64,000 nucleotides of DNA from Theocolax elegans. Taxonomy: Eukaryota; Arthropoda; Insecta; Hymenoptera; Cerocephalidae. Position 1 is the first letter of the stretch; each line of letters opens with the position of its first letter. The notes under the pieces are model-generated. The model was not told the DNA's origin, did no database searches, and saw only the letters and a program-made list of their open reading frames with translations. Shown piece by piece: positions 22,638 through 33,208 of this stretch. The DNA is taken from assembly GCA_026168455.1 (NCBI GenBank), contig CM047427.1, positions 10,879,505 to 10,943,504 on the forward strand, in the 5' to 3' direction. The position numbers and the translations under genes are program-made.

Positions 22638-22781
22638 ATCTGGGTTTTTGTTTTTTTTTAAGATCGAGTCCTAATTCAGTGTTAGTTTTTATTTCCGTTT
22701 TTAAAATGTCGTGCGAATAATTATACAAACTATAATGGTTATTTACGCTAATAAGGTGATCAATGCAGGTAACGCTTTTAA

Positions 22782-23295
22782 GGGGATGTCGGAGCTATAG
22801 CCTCCATCAAAAGCCGCTCGATCTCTCGGTTTCGAATGGCGCTGTAGTCAGGTGTCGATTTCTACGATAAACGTACTTAAAACATAAATTATAAATTTTA
22901 CAGCTACATAGAGCTGTTGAAAGATACTTTCCCCCCTAGCTATAACTAAAATTAAGGTAATTGTAATATTACTCTTGGCAGTAAATGTTTATTTTTTTAA
23001 AGAAATGTGAAATACGTTGCGTGTAGCATTACGGCAGATATAGATTCATTGAATATGAGACGTATTTCACATTTCTTTAAAAAAATAAACATTTGATTCC
23101 AAGAGTAATATTATAATTACCTTAAGTTTAGTCATAGCTAGGGGGGAAAGTATCTTTCAACAGCTCTATGTAGCTGTAAAATTTATAATTTATGTTTTAA
23201 GTACGTTTATCGTAGAAATCGACACCTGACTGCAGCGCCATTCGAAACCGAGAGATCGAGCGGCTTTTGATGGAGGCTATAGCTCCGACATCCCC
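22782..23295. mobile_element. 514-bp TTAA-flanked inverted-repeat element
   Basis: The left end GGGGATGTCGGAGCTATAGC is mirrored by the right end, and the arms extend about 200 bp each, including the shared block AGGTGTCGATTTCTACGATA. It is flanked by TTAA at 22778-22781 and 23296-23299. TTAA duplication with GG-starting termini fits piggyBac/Kolobok-type mobilisation. It lies at the position where the host LINE lost its reverse transcriptase. No coding capacity. Confidence 0.88.
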
Positions 23296-23299
23296 TTAA

Positions 23300-24529
23300 T
23301 GCAGTCAAATCGGGGTAAACATTATTATCGTATAGTTCATTATATATATCTAAAAGTAACTCCACTTGTTTTTGAATAGTTTGGCAGTATTCCATGTATA
23401 TTTTAAGTTAACGTTCAAATTGATTGTTTCTAGAAATTTAATAAGAGACTCTTTTTTTTTAATTCGAACGTTTTTTTTTGCTAATGCTCTTTATTTTTTA
23501 TATTCTATCAAATCGTGAATATTGTTGGTGAATTCCAATTTTTTGAATGCTGCCTGCCTGACTCTTTTAATCCTGTCACAGTCACCGTCCCACCATTTTA
23601 CTGGGTTACGTCTATTGTTATTATTATTATTTTTAATTTTTTTGTTCGGTGTACATTTATTAATAGCTGTTGTAATTGTTTCAATGAAAACTTCGTACTT
23701 ATTTAAAGGAGATAGGTTATCGTAATCAAGGTTTAAAAAATTTTCATATTTATTATTTAGTATTTCATTAAATGAATCCCAATTTGTTCTTTTGGATTGT
23801 AATTTAAATGTGACTTTGCTATAACGATATTTATCTGTACCTATTTCTATATAGATTGGAAAATGAATGATCAGATCCCAAGCTGTCGTTGAGACTACTA
23901 CATTTAATAAATGAGCTATATTCAGCGTAGAAACACTGAGTCAACGTTGCTTTTGCTATTGGATGCAAAATTAACATGAGTATAGGTGTTAGAGTTATGT
24001 AAGAACAATTCATTTTTTTCAACTTGACTTAATAACCTATCTCCATTAGTATCAGTATTAGCGCAGTTCCAAGTTTCGTTATGGGAATTGAAATCGCCTA
24101 ATAATATACATCTTTTATTGATTTTACAATTACTTATTAGTGTATTCCATTCGCTGTCAATTAAAATAATGTGAGGTGGTTTGAACAGACTATTATTGAG
24201 ATCGGTTGTTTTATATTGGTGATTTCAATTCCGCATATTTCGGTTTCTTGGTTATCATTATGTATATTAATAATTTCATTGTAAAAAATAGATTTACGAA
24301 TTAATAAGACAATTCCGCCGCCAGTAGTGTACGTTCGATCTTTACGAAAAGTATTAAAGCCAGGAAAGTTAAAGTTATTATCAGCTTTAAGCCATGTCTC
24401 TACACAAACAAGAATGTCTACTTCTGATATTATTTTGGCTATTTCTTCTTTTTTATTGCAGACACTTCTCGAATTCCAATATCTAATACGTATTTTGTTC
24501 GGATAAGTTAAGTCATTATTGTAATTCAT
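23300..24529 (-). pseudogene. LINE ORF2 remnant: AP endonuclease and linker
   Basis: The best frame (24529-24161) begins MNYNNDLTYPNKIRIRYWN and contains the endonuclease signatures YWNSRS, VDILVCVETWL and GGGIVLLIRKS. After a frameshift at about 24170 it continues with a GDFN-type motif (LLGDFNSHNETWN, about 24080-24120), then HNSNTYTHVNFASNSKSNVD at about 23945-24000. A post-endonuclease linker, KWWDGDCDRIKRVRQAAF, is at about 23540-23600. This domain nicks the target DNA. Several stops and shifts make the copy dead. Homology ends at the inserted TTAA element. Confidence 0.82.
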
Positions 24530-24547
24530 GCTACACTGAAGAAAGAT

Positions 24548-25205
24548 TTATTCTTCTTGAGTTTCGGAGACGTTGGCTTCCAAGGTGTCTTCGTCCTCCG
24601 TTGAGTGATGTTGATATAATAAACAGTTCACTGTCCTTGTAATTCGTTTCTTAATATCAGTTTTGGTAATGTTAGTGTATATTTCTTGAAGCATAATGGC
24701 TAAAGCTTCTTTGTTATCAACATATTTAGTTGATAGGCTTGGAACGTCAGAGTATTTTATTTTATATGTGTCTGAGATAAAATTGATTAGATCTTGTTTA
24801 GAAAGTACGAATGTATCTCTTGACTGGATCGATAAGTTCGTAGGCCGTTTCAATCTGTTTTTAATTTTAAATTTAATCTGTAGATAATTGGGTAGTTCTT
24901 TTTGATGTGCGAGTTTTTTCTTTTTACATGCTTTTTTAGTTTCAGATTCTAAATTGCTTTGATTTATTTTATCTGTTTTGAGATTGTCGTTTTCCACAGA
25001 TTTAGAGCTTATGGATGCAACTCTTTTACCATTTTTTAATGTTTTACTGCCAGTTGGTTGCTTAAATAGCTCTGTGCCATTAAAATTCAAAGATGATTGA
25101 GTGGTAGTATCGTTGCTACCTTCTATGTTAATCCTTTCGTCACAGACAATGTTTATATTCTGATTGGTATTTTCCGTAAGAGTTTTTGTAACTATACTGT
25201 ATCTT
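24548..25205 (-). pseudogene. LINE ORF1 (nucleic-acid-binding protein, probable)
   Basis: An open frame upstream of the endonuclease frame, ending 18 bp before its ATG. The internal ATG at 25090 gives 180 residues, but the frame remains open to about 25205. The protein is Lys/Asn-rich, with a basic patch (KKACKKKKLAHQ). No CCHC knuckle is visible, unlike ORF1 of many I-group elements. Position and spacing support ORF1 of the same LINE; the sequence itself I do not recognise. Confidence 0.6.
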
Positions 25206-25298
25206 TAGCGTGAAATTCTTTTATTTTTATACAATAAGAATAAACACAGACTACGACGCGGCCTTGCCGCACTCGTACTGTACTGTTGTAACAAGTTT

Positions 25299-25545
25299 AT
25301 TCCACTGAAATGTGTATTATTTACGTTTAATAAATACTTATTAAAACATTATAAGTATTACAAATAATGTTTGCAAAAGGACTCTCCGCGTTTTATTTAG
25401 CAGAATTGAGCAATAGAGAACAATTTAAACAAAACAAGCTGCAACGAATTTATTAAGGTAATATTCCTAGAAATTCATAGAAATGTATAAAGTAGTATTT
25501 ACAATAATAAACATTTACATTCTTTTAATGTGTTAATTTAGATAT
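25299..25545. other. AT-rich spacer between two LINEs
   Basis: Follows the LINE target duplication. No gene or repeat recognised. Confidence 0.55.
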
Positions 25546-25549
25546 ACAC

Positions 25550-25586
<37 letters not shown>
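25546..25586. repeat. (CA)n microsatellite
   Basis: About 20 CA units, with one CG interruption near the start, immediately before the left edge of the R1-like LINE. The LINE is probably truncated at this point. Confidence 0.95.
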
Positions 25587-25589
<3 letters not shown>

Positions 25590-25603
25590 CCCAAGCGGGC
25601 ACG

Positions 25604-26430
25604 GCAGTCCTGTCAAATCCCGCCACTGATTCCGATCGGGTGAAAGCCCCGGTGGTCAGTGCTGGTCCCACGGATTTTGGAGGGGACCAAACTCACACCG
25701 TTAAAATGGTAATTGCTGCGGAGGTTGGTCACTCGGCCTCTGTAGCATCAAATGCTACGTGTGACCTGCCCTCGACTGGGATGTCGAATAGCGCTGACAG
25801 AGCTTTCCTCATGTGGAAACACACCCTGGTAGAGTTTGTTCTGAATAAGAACAACATCCACAAAGAGCTGAAGAGTATGGCGAGAGCAACAAGCAGGGCT
25901 CTTAATGAATACGCGCGGGTGAACAGTGCTGTGTACTCGACAGCGCCGAAAATTAAAATGGCAGATGCGCGTAAGGATGGAATGTGCCAAACGTCGCCCA
26001 TCTTCCGCGCTGAAGAGCGTCAACGGACGACGGTGGAGAGGGAAAGGCCCTCACCACCTCAGCATCCCCCGGAGAAAAGGAAGAAGAGGTCGAAGCAGCC
26101 CACTAACAAAAATGGGCCAGCAGATGCTTCGACATCCGTTCCTAAGACCGGTGGGAACCAGTCAAAGGTCCTTGCCTGGGCTACTGTAGTACGCAAAGGC
26201 AAAAAAGAGGCTCAGCAGAATACGTAGCTGAAGAAAGCTAAGGATGTCGGAGGCCCGCCAAAGGTATCCAAAAAACCTAAAGCGGTCGTAAAAACAGTTC
26301 GTCCCGATGCCACGAGGTCGATCACTTCGCAAAGGCTTGCAAAAGCGCAGTCGACCGATCATCGCAGTGTTTCCGGTGCGGCCAAGAGGGCCACAAAGCA
26401 GTGGATTGCGCGGCGGATAAGAACATAGCC
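25604..26430 (+). pseudogene. R1-like LINE ORF1 remnant (Gag-like, CCHC)
   Basis: Open from the CA repeat through a stop TAG at 26225-26227. The region after that stop, in a shifted frame, contains CFRCGQEGHKAVDC (about 26368-26409), a complete C-X2-C-X4-H-X4-C knuckle. It is preceded by a partial one (CHEVDHFAKAC, about 26310-26342) that has lost its first Cys. The N-terminal half has a basic proline-rich stretch (PPEKRKKRSK). The product would bind element RNA. At least one nonsense and one frameshift disable it. Confidence 0.75.
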
Positions 26431-26458
26431 GCGCCTAGGGTTGAAGCAGCTGACAGAA

Positions 26459-28578
26459 ATGGTTACGGTGCTACAAATCAACCTAAACCACTGTGCTGTG
26501 GCCCAGGATCTGCTGCCACAGTCGGTCAGAGAAGAGCAGGCCGACATTGTTATCGTCAGCGAAGAGTACAGGGATCTCAGTTAATCGAAATGGATGAGTG
26601 ATGCCACTGGCAGAGCGGCCATCTGGGTATGTGGAAACATGCATGTATCCGGAAAAATGGCCGCTCCCTTCCCCAATTTTACGTGGGTGGAGGTGGCGGG
26701 TATGCAAATATACAGTTGCTCCCACCCAGTGATAACATCGACGGATTTCTGGGATCCCTTGATGCCATCGTTACTAGTGCAAGGTCCTCCCGATTGCTAA
26801 TAGTCATCGGAGGAGATTTTAATGCCTGGGCGACAGAATGGGGCAGTACGAAAACGAACACTCGTGGTCATACACTCCTCGAGGCCTTTGCGATATTGGA
26901 GTAGGAGATTGCTAACACTGGAACGACTCCCACTTTTACCAGAACGGGGAGGTCGTCTAAAGTAGACCTAACCTTCATCGATCCCAGATTAATGAAGAGA
27001 GGGTTTACCTGGAAAGTTAGTGATCGCTACACGGGGAGCGACCATCAAGCACTCGTGTTTCAGCTCCAATCGATGATTAACAGGGCAGCAGGTCTGAACA
27101 AAAGCTTCCAATACAAGAGATGGGTACCGTCTACCTTCGACCAAGAAATATTTTTCTGCTCCATAGAAGAAGTCGCTGTCGAAGGGACACCGGAAGAACG
27201 AGCCGAGGAACTCACGCATGCCATAATAGCGGCTTGCAATATCTCTATGGCCGAGAAATCCATCCTTTGTGGCCGTCCACCTATTTACTGGTGGAATGAG
27301 AATATCGCAAAATTATGCCGTGAGTGTCTGCGGACTCGACGACTGCACCAGAGAGTTCGGAACCAGCCGCGGTACCAAGAACTAACCGCGGCCTACGAGG
27401 AAAAACGGAAAGAGCTCTAGGCTGCCATTAAAGCGGCTAAACGCAAGTACTGGCGCGAATTTTGCGAGGAAGTGGACCGCGATCCCTGGGGTAAGCCCTA
27501 CAAAATGGTGATGAATAAGATCAAACCCAGGGGCGCCACAATGCCATCGTGTCCACATTCTCTTGACAGAGCGGTGCGCCACCTATTGCCACAACATCAG
27601 GAACGGGCAGCCGAGACAGGCTTAATGGGGACCGACAGTACAGTCGCGCTGCCAGACATTAGCATAACCGAGCTTAAAATGACTGCAAGGAGAATATCCA
27701 TCCGTAAAGCTCCAGGGCCGGATGGAATACCTGGTCTGGCCATTAAGACCGCTGCGCTGAATGTGCCAGAAATTTTTGCAAGCACATTTAGTGCATGTTT
27801 TCAATTAGAATGCTTCCCAGCACGGTGGAAGGTACAGAGCTTGGTGCTTCTCCCAAAGGGGAGCCAACCACCGGAGAACCCTTCCTCGTACCGTCCACTC
27901 TATTTGTTGGATATAACTGGGAAGCTTTTCGAGCGGGTCATTTGTGCCAGGCTACAAGCGGCATTGCACAGGCAGGCGATCTGTCCGACAATCAGTTCAT
28001 CAATGGGACAACATTATGTTGTCCTTGAAACAATTAAAGGTGCCGCTCTACCTACGCAAAGTCATCTCGAGCTACCTCACAGAACGAATTCTACTCTATG
28101 ACACCGAGGATGGCGCGCACTCCTATAACGTTACCAGAGGCGTGCCGCAGGGTTGGGTCTTGGGACCTCTTCTTTGAAACGTCATTTACGACAGACTGCT
28201 TAGGCAGCAGCTTCCACAGGGAGTGTCGATGGTGGCTTTTGCGAACGATATGGCTTTGGTCGTCGTCGCAAGGAGCATCGATGAGATAGAATATCTCGGA
28301 GATGTTTCTATCGCCGTAGTGGCTGTAGGGTTAAGCACCCATGGGTTGTGTCTGGCAGCCGAAAAGACTGAGACGGTACTTATCTCCAGAACGAAGCAAA
28401 GGAGGTACGCCACCTTTACTGTAAATGATAAGCGTAATATAAGATCGGCGGACACGGTGAAATACCTAGGAGTTATCTTGGATGCGCGGCTAACATTCAA
28501 GGAACATCCTACAGAGTGCAGGGTCGAAAGCCGCAGGAGTGGCTAGAGCTTTGTCGGGCGTAATGTCACAATGGCTAG
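26459..28578 (+). pseudogene. R1-like LINE ORF2 remnant (endonuclease + RT)
   Basis: Starts at ATG 26459. Endonuclease motifs: LQINLNHC, IVIVSEEYR, IGGDFNAWATEWGS (about 26805-26845), then TGSDHQALVFQL (about 27033-27070). RT: RKAPGPDGIPGLA (about 27705-27740), YRPLYLLDITGKLFER (about 27889-27936), RGVPQGWVLGPLL (about 28137-28175) and FANDMALV (about 28237-28260). The block between LSDNQF and the WDNIMLSLKQL segment (near 28000-28015) is missing; it should contain RT motif A with its catalytic aspartate. The motif C FADD is changed to FAND. Stops at 26582-26584, 26902-26904, 27418-27420 and 28176-28178. Inactive. Confidence 0.82.
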
Positions 28579-28934
28579 AATTATATAATTATAAATTATT
28601 TAAGAATTATAACAATACTTCAAAATTTAATACTAGAATTAATTATTCATAAAATTATCAAATTATATGTTTAATAATTTAAAACTGCATTGAATATTTA
28701 TTTCAATTAGAATTGACCCATAAATAATATTTATATTTTATGAAATTTATAAATTATCAATATTTTTAATTATTTAACCTCAAAAAACTTTTTATCAAAA
28801 TGTAAAAAATATAAAAATTGTAAAAATTAATTTCTATCGAAAAAAATATATATTTTTTTAATTTACCGCGTCACGCATCTTTATATTGCCTTTCGCGCAC
28901 TTCATCTAGCGCATGATCCACGCGCAAGTAAAAT
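28579..28934. other. AT-rich spacer
   Basis: Very AT-rich up to about 28865, then a short GC-richer patch (28866-28930) leading into the SINE target site. No gene recognised. Confidence 0.55.
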
Positions 28935-28950
28935 ATATAAAGATGCGCGA

Positions 28951-29377
28951 ACCGACGCGGTGGCGGAGTGGCGGAGACGCACCTCGGCCGGTCACGGAAG
29001 TTAAGCAGTATTGAGCGCGGTACTCAAGTGGATGGGTGACGCTCTTGGTCGCTTGGCTTTCGTGGCGAGTTAGGTGTTTTTTCACACTTCACAACGTGAG
29101 CGGGAGGTGTGAAACACTCGTTTTCGGTGTCAAGGCCTACGCAATGTGACTTTGACACCCAAAAAGAATGTTTCGAATACACCGGCCATCTCGGGTGAGG
29201 TTTTCCCTGCTTCACAGGTTTCCCTCATTCACGGGCATAACCCCGGGCGAATGCGAGATGGTGGGGTTTTTAAGGGAGGGATAAAGCACCCACACATAGG
29301 TGGTAGGTGGACACCGTTCAAGTCCCCAGGGGATAAACGGTAGGAAGTGCCAGGAAAAAGAGAGCACAAAATCAAGA
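28951..29377 (+). mobile_element. 5S rRNA-derived SINE
   Basis: A 427-bp unit bounded by a perfect 16-bp target duplication, ATATAAAGATGCGCGA, at 28935-28950 and 29378-29393. The head (about 28983-29065) is clearly related to 5S rRNA: GGTCACGGAAGTTAAGCAG, then GAGCGCGGTACTCAAGTGG and ATGGGTGAC, covering the internal box A/IE/box C promoter region used by TFIIIA and RNA polymerase III. A non-5S body of about 300 bp follows and ends in an A-rich tail. The target duplication and body exclude a genuine 5S gene. Confidence 0.85.
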
Positions 29378-29393
29378 ATATAAAGATGCGCGA

Positions 29394-31188
29394 TGTGCGG
29401 ATACAAAAAGGGTCCACATAAAGATCAGTTAATTTTAAACAAAAATTCTTTACGCATGCACAAAATTCAAGACATTTCCGACTCTAATATCTATAGTATC
29501 AGGAGATGTGGAAGGCAAGACATAATTAGCTTTCTCTTTCAACTCAAGACACATTTATTTATAAATATAAAAATTTTAATTTTATTTTTGGACTAGAAGC
29601 ATATTATCTAACTGTAATATCTAAACAAGTGGACAATGTATTTACAGAATTTTTTTGAATGCAACATCCCGTTTGTAACTGTAGAATCTTCTTTTTTGAA
29701 GAATTTTATTTCATCATTTTCAACAAGCAGTTGTATAGAAATCAATACATACCTCCTATTCGGAAAACGTTGTCATTATGTTTGTCGTTATATAATATAT
29801 ATATATCGAAAGATGCAATATTACTTCTTGATTGATGAAAAAATTCATCTGCAATTCGAAATTATATTGTTATTTTATAAAAATTAAGTGATGCCAGTTA
29901 TCTTGATAATATTTACGATTGATTTAATGAATTAAATTGTAATTATATTGCACAACGTTTCGAAAAAATTTTAGTTTATCTCTTTAGGTGGAGGTCTTTA
30001 TTGAATAATAAAATTTATTAATTAATTTACAATTACCTTTAACAATGTAATAGCAATAAAAATAAATCTTTAAATAAATTAATAATTTTACTAATGCCTC
30101 ATAAATTTGTATAGTTTCCTATACACTAACTACATCATCAATTTATATTTTCTTATTTATTTGGTTTAATTTAATTTAATCTAATTTTTCTTATTCATCA
30201 TCGTAATTTTGATATATGTACGATTAAAATAGAGATTTCACACATATTTGATTAGAGCTTGACAATAAAAGGTCTTTTTCTATGTTAGTTGAGTCACGAT
30301 TCTGCAAATTAAATAATAATTTCTTTATAAATACTTGTTTTTATGGTATAAATGTAATTATTAACCTAGCAATTAGTGCAATACCTATATATAAAGTAAA
30401 TTTTTATTTAACAATTCACTTTTAATTATAATCCAAATAAAGAATCTGATAATTTTGTGTAACACTACACATGTTATGCGTCTCAATCACGCCATCTATC
30501 GTTGTATCCGTGAACATAATGCATGATATCGCCACTGTTACTCGATATTTTAAGATATACTTGGCGAACCTACGAGAGAAGTGGCTCGATTTGCGCAAAA
30601 TAATGCTAGCCGCTTCCTAAACACACCAATATTGTCTTCTGTTTTTTTAAAGTAAGTGTTTAGGCACTTAGAAATCGATCGATAAAATATTGTTAGCATT
30701 TAAATTACAAATATGAAATACTTTTCATGCCGAACATAATTAAATTATTTATTCTAACAACGGTTATGGCGGTCAATTAAACATTTTTTTAATTTGTATA
30801 ATTTATTACAAAAGAAAAATCCACAATCATTTACTAACATTAGTGACCGATGGTTTTCAAAACAATAATCTCGAAAGTAAGGCAATTTTATGTCATAAAA
30901 ATGAAATGAAATAAAAATGTTTATGCTCAGAAACAATTTGCAGTTCACTACTTGTAACAGGATTTCGCTTATTCTTATTTGGTTAAAAATATAAATTTAT
31001 TCGGTTTACTAGACTAACACATTCAAAAATTTATGAAATGAAATCGACATATTTTCTCTCACATTATGGATATTGCAAATTAGTCAAAATATTCCTAATC
31101 ATCGATCTCGAAAGCATTAAATACTATTATGTTTTGTGGAAATAACGAATTTACAGAAATGCGTCCATCATATTACATCCGCATTTTT
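29394..31188. other. AT-rich DNA without a supported gene
   Basis: Only short open frames without recognisable domains. No inverted repeat or RNA gene seen. Confidence 0.55.
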
Positions 31189-33208
31189 AATGTACCGAAT
31201 TTGACTCCAGATTCGTAATGAGAGACATTAATAAGTAATTTATTTTCTTCACCTTAAACTTTTATTGAAATAATTCGCACTAGTTATGTTATGATAGTGT
31301 TACGTTCTATGCAATCCATAAGACACCAAAAGAAATAAAGAACCCGGGCATAAATAGATTTAATTAAAAGTAAACAGTAAAGAAACGTTACTAATTTTTA
31401 TTTTACATGAATCTAGTAGGTTTTTTGGGTTGTGAAATACCACGGGATAGAATAGACTTAATATTGAATTTAATAATATTTAGTATATAACACTTTGACC
31501 TGTCCAATTCACAAAATTGCAACTCTAAAACATCGTAACTCGAAGAACTTAATAATGAAAATGTATCTTGGAAATTAAATTTATAAATACGTAGTTTTGT
31601 TAAAAAAGAAAGTCGGTGATAAAACCTTAGCCAAGTCAAGCATAAGAAATTAATAATTATTCAGTAAAAAGTAACCCTTTATCAATCTTCCACTTTTATT
31701 ATTCATCATGAATTAGAACTTACATAATGAATATAGAATTAGTTTTGAAAATGACGTTAATAATCAACATAAAAAGAGTGTTGCTTCATTATACATTTAG
31801 TAATATTCATGTAAAAATGTTACTAGTTGTGTAATAAGGTACTTTACAACGTCTTGTTACTACCGACTAAGATTTTGCAATTAAATATTTTTTTAATTAT
31901 TTCTCAAGAAATCTTTACACGTGGGAATGCTACAGAAATAAACTTTTTTCGTTTAATACCTAATAATGTACCGAATTTGACTCCAGATTCGTAATGAGAG
32001 ACATTAATAAGTAATTTATTTTCTTCACCTTAAACTTTTATTGAAATAATTCGCACTAGTTATGTTATGATAGTGTTACGTTCTATGCAATCCATAAGAC
32101 ACCAAAAGAAATAAAGAACCCGGGCATAAATAGATTTAATTAAAAGTAAACAGTAAAGAAACGTTACTAATTTTATTTTACATGAATCTAGTAGGTTTTT
32201 TGGGTTGTGAAATACCACGGGATAGAATAGACTTAATATTGAATTTAATAATATTTAGTATATAACACTTTGACCTGTCCAATTCACAAAATTGCAACTC
32301 TAAAACATCGTAACTCGAAGAACTTAATAATGAAAATGTATCTTGGAAATTAAATTTATAAATACGTAGTTTTGTTAAAAAAGAAAGTCGGTGATAAAAC
32401 CTTAGCCAAGTCAAGCATAAGAAATTTTTTTTTTTTTTTTTTTTTTTTTATGTTATTTAACGTCGCTCTATTTATGCTGCCAGGGCTAATCAGCGACGGA
32501 GGTGAACGATGTGTCTGTAAAGAAAGCACATGTAGTTGAAACAGTGGTGCTTGTGTCCATCGGAAGATATCATCGGTCACTGTAATTAGTCTAATAATTA
32601 CAGTTTCCTGTCCTCCCGATGGAACCACCGCGATCCTCTTTACATCTTCGCGTCCCTAACGTTCCCTATAGTTCAGATGCCCGTGCCTCTCATGCACTGA
32701 CAAGTGTCAAGTGCACGAAACGCACGCGCACCTGAACTGGCGTCACATTATAGTGACACGCCGAGCCACTGAGTCGCGGTGTTCGAAAAATGCACATGAA
32801 AAAATTTTCAGAGGTACACGTCTGGGATCGAACCCACGACCCTCGGTGTGAGAGTCGGGAGCTCTACCCATGAGCCACCGCGGCTCTAAGAAATTAATAA
32901 TTATTCAGTAAAAAGTAACCCTTTATCAATCTTCCACTTTTATTATTCATCATGAATTAGAACTTACATAATGAATATAGAATTAGTTTTGAAAATGACG
33001 TTAATAATCAACATAAAAAGAGTGTTGCTTCATTATACATTTAGTAATATTCATGTAAAAATGTTACTAGTTGTGTAATAAGGTACTTTACAAGTCTTGT
33101 TCTACCGACTAAGATTTTGCAATTAAATATTTTTTAATTATTTTCTCAAGAAATCTTTTACACGTGGGAAGCTACAGAAATAAACTTTTTTCGTTTAATT
33201 ACCTAATA
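31189..33208. repeat. Tandem duplication of ~775 bp
   Basis: Copy 1 is 31189-31964, copy 2 is 31965-33208. After removing the SINE and its 9-bp duplication (469 bp), copy 2 is 775 bp against 776 for copy 1. By eye nearly all differences are one-base insertions or deletions, many in short homopolymers (for example near 31850-31960 against 33090-33205). Each copy contains the same 78-residue minus-strand frame (31403-31639 and 32178-32414), which has no recognisable domain and is probably not a gene. Confidence 0.93.
32427..32886 (-). mobile_element. tRNA-derived SINE
   Basis: On the minus strand the unit starts AGAGCCGCGGTGGCTCATGG (A-box-like) and contains GTGGGTTCGATCCCA, an RNA polymerase III B box. 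A non-tRNA body follows, ending in a poly-A tract read here as about 23 T from 32427. The 9-bp target duplication TAAGAAATT is at 32418-32426 and 32887-32895. The undisturbed target is visible in the other tandem copy at about 31645-31655. A tail fragment of the same family is at 9345-9466. SINEs are copied by a LINE's machinery. Confidence 0.92.

Larger units (their letters stand above)
20244..25285 (-). mobile_element. RNase H-bearing LINE (I group), RT deleted, with nested insertions
   Basis: A non-LTR retrotransposon on the minus strand. Its 3' poly-A appears as poly-T at 20244-20258. The target duplication TTGTAACAAGTTT flanks it at 20234-20246 and 25286-25298 (the last three T are ambiguous with the tail). 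The 5' end starts CAGTACAGTACGAGTGCGGC. In order it contains ORF1, an AP-type endonuclease, a short linker, no reverse transcriptase, RNase H and a C-terminal CCHC finger. A 514-bp TTAA element sits at the site where the RT should be and a 1.26-kb fold-back element sits in the 3' UTR. Endonuclease plus RNase H place it in the I/R1/LOA-like LINE group; exact clade is uncertain. Confidence 0.85.
25587..28578 (+). mobile_element. Decayed R1-like LINE, truncated at both ends
   Basis: A GC-richer block of about 3 kb with ORF1 (CCHC knuckles) and ORF2 (endonuclease, reverse transcriptase) on the plus strand. The ORF2 opening (VLQINLNHC) and KAPGPDGIP in the RT match the R1 group. It is truncated at the 5' side at the CA repeat. 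At the 3' side coding homology stops abruptly near 28578, before any poly-A, which is unusual for a LINE and points to later deletion. Multiple stops and frameshifts are present. Confidence 0.85.

Noticed and set aside
25820..25832. Copy of the ACCCTGGTAGA motif
   Set aside because: It falls within LINE coding sequence and the match stops after 11 bp, so coincidence is likely.
28983..29065. A functional 5S rRNA gene
   Set aside because: Only the promoter-bearing part matches, a non-5S body follows, and a 16-bp target duplication encloses the unit.
31403..31639. 78-codon frame repeated at 32178-32414
   Set aside because: It is repeated only because the DNA is tandemly duplicated; no domain or start context supports a protein.
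32810..32886. A genuine tRNA gene on the minus strand
   Set aside because: The tRNA-like head continues into a body with a poly-A tail and has a target duplication, so it is a SINE head.
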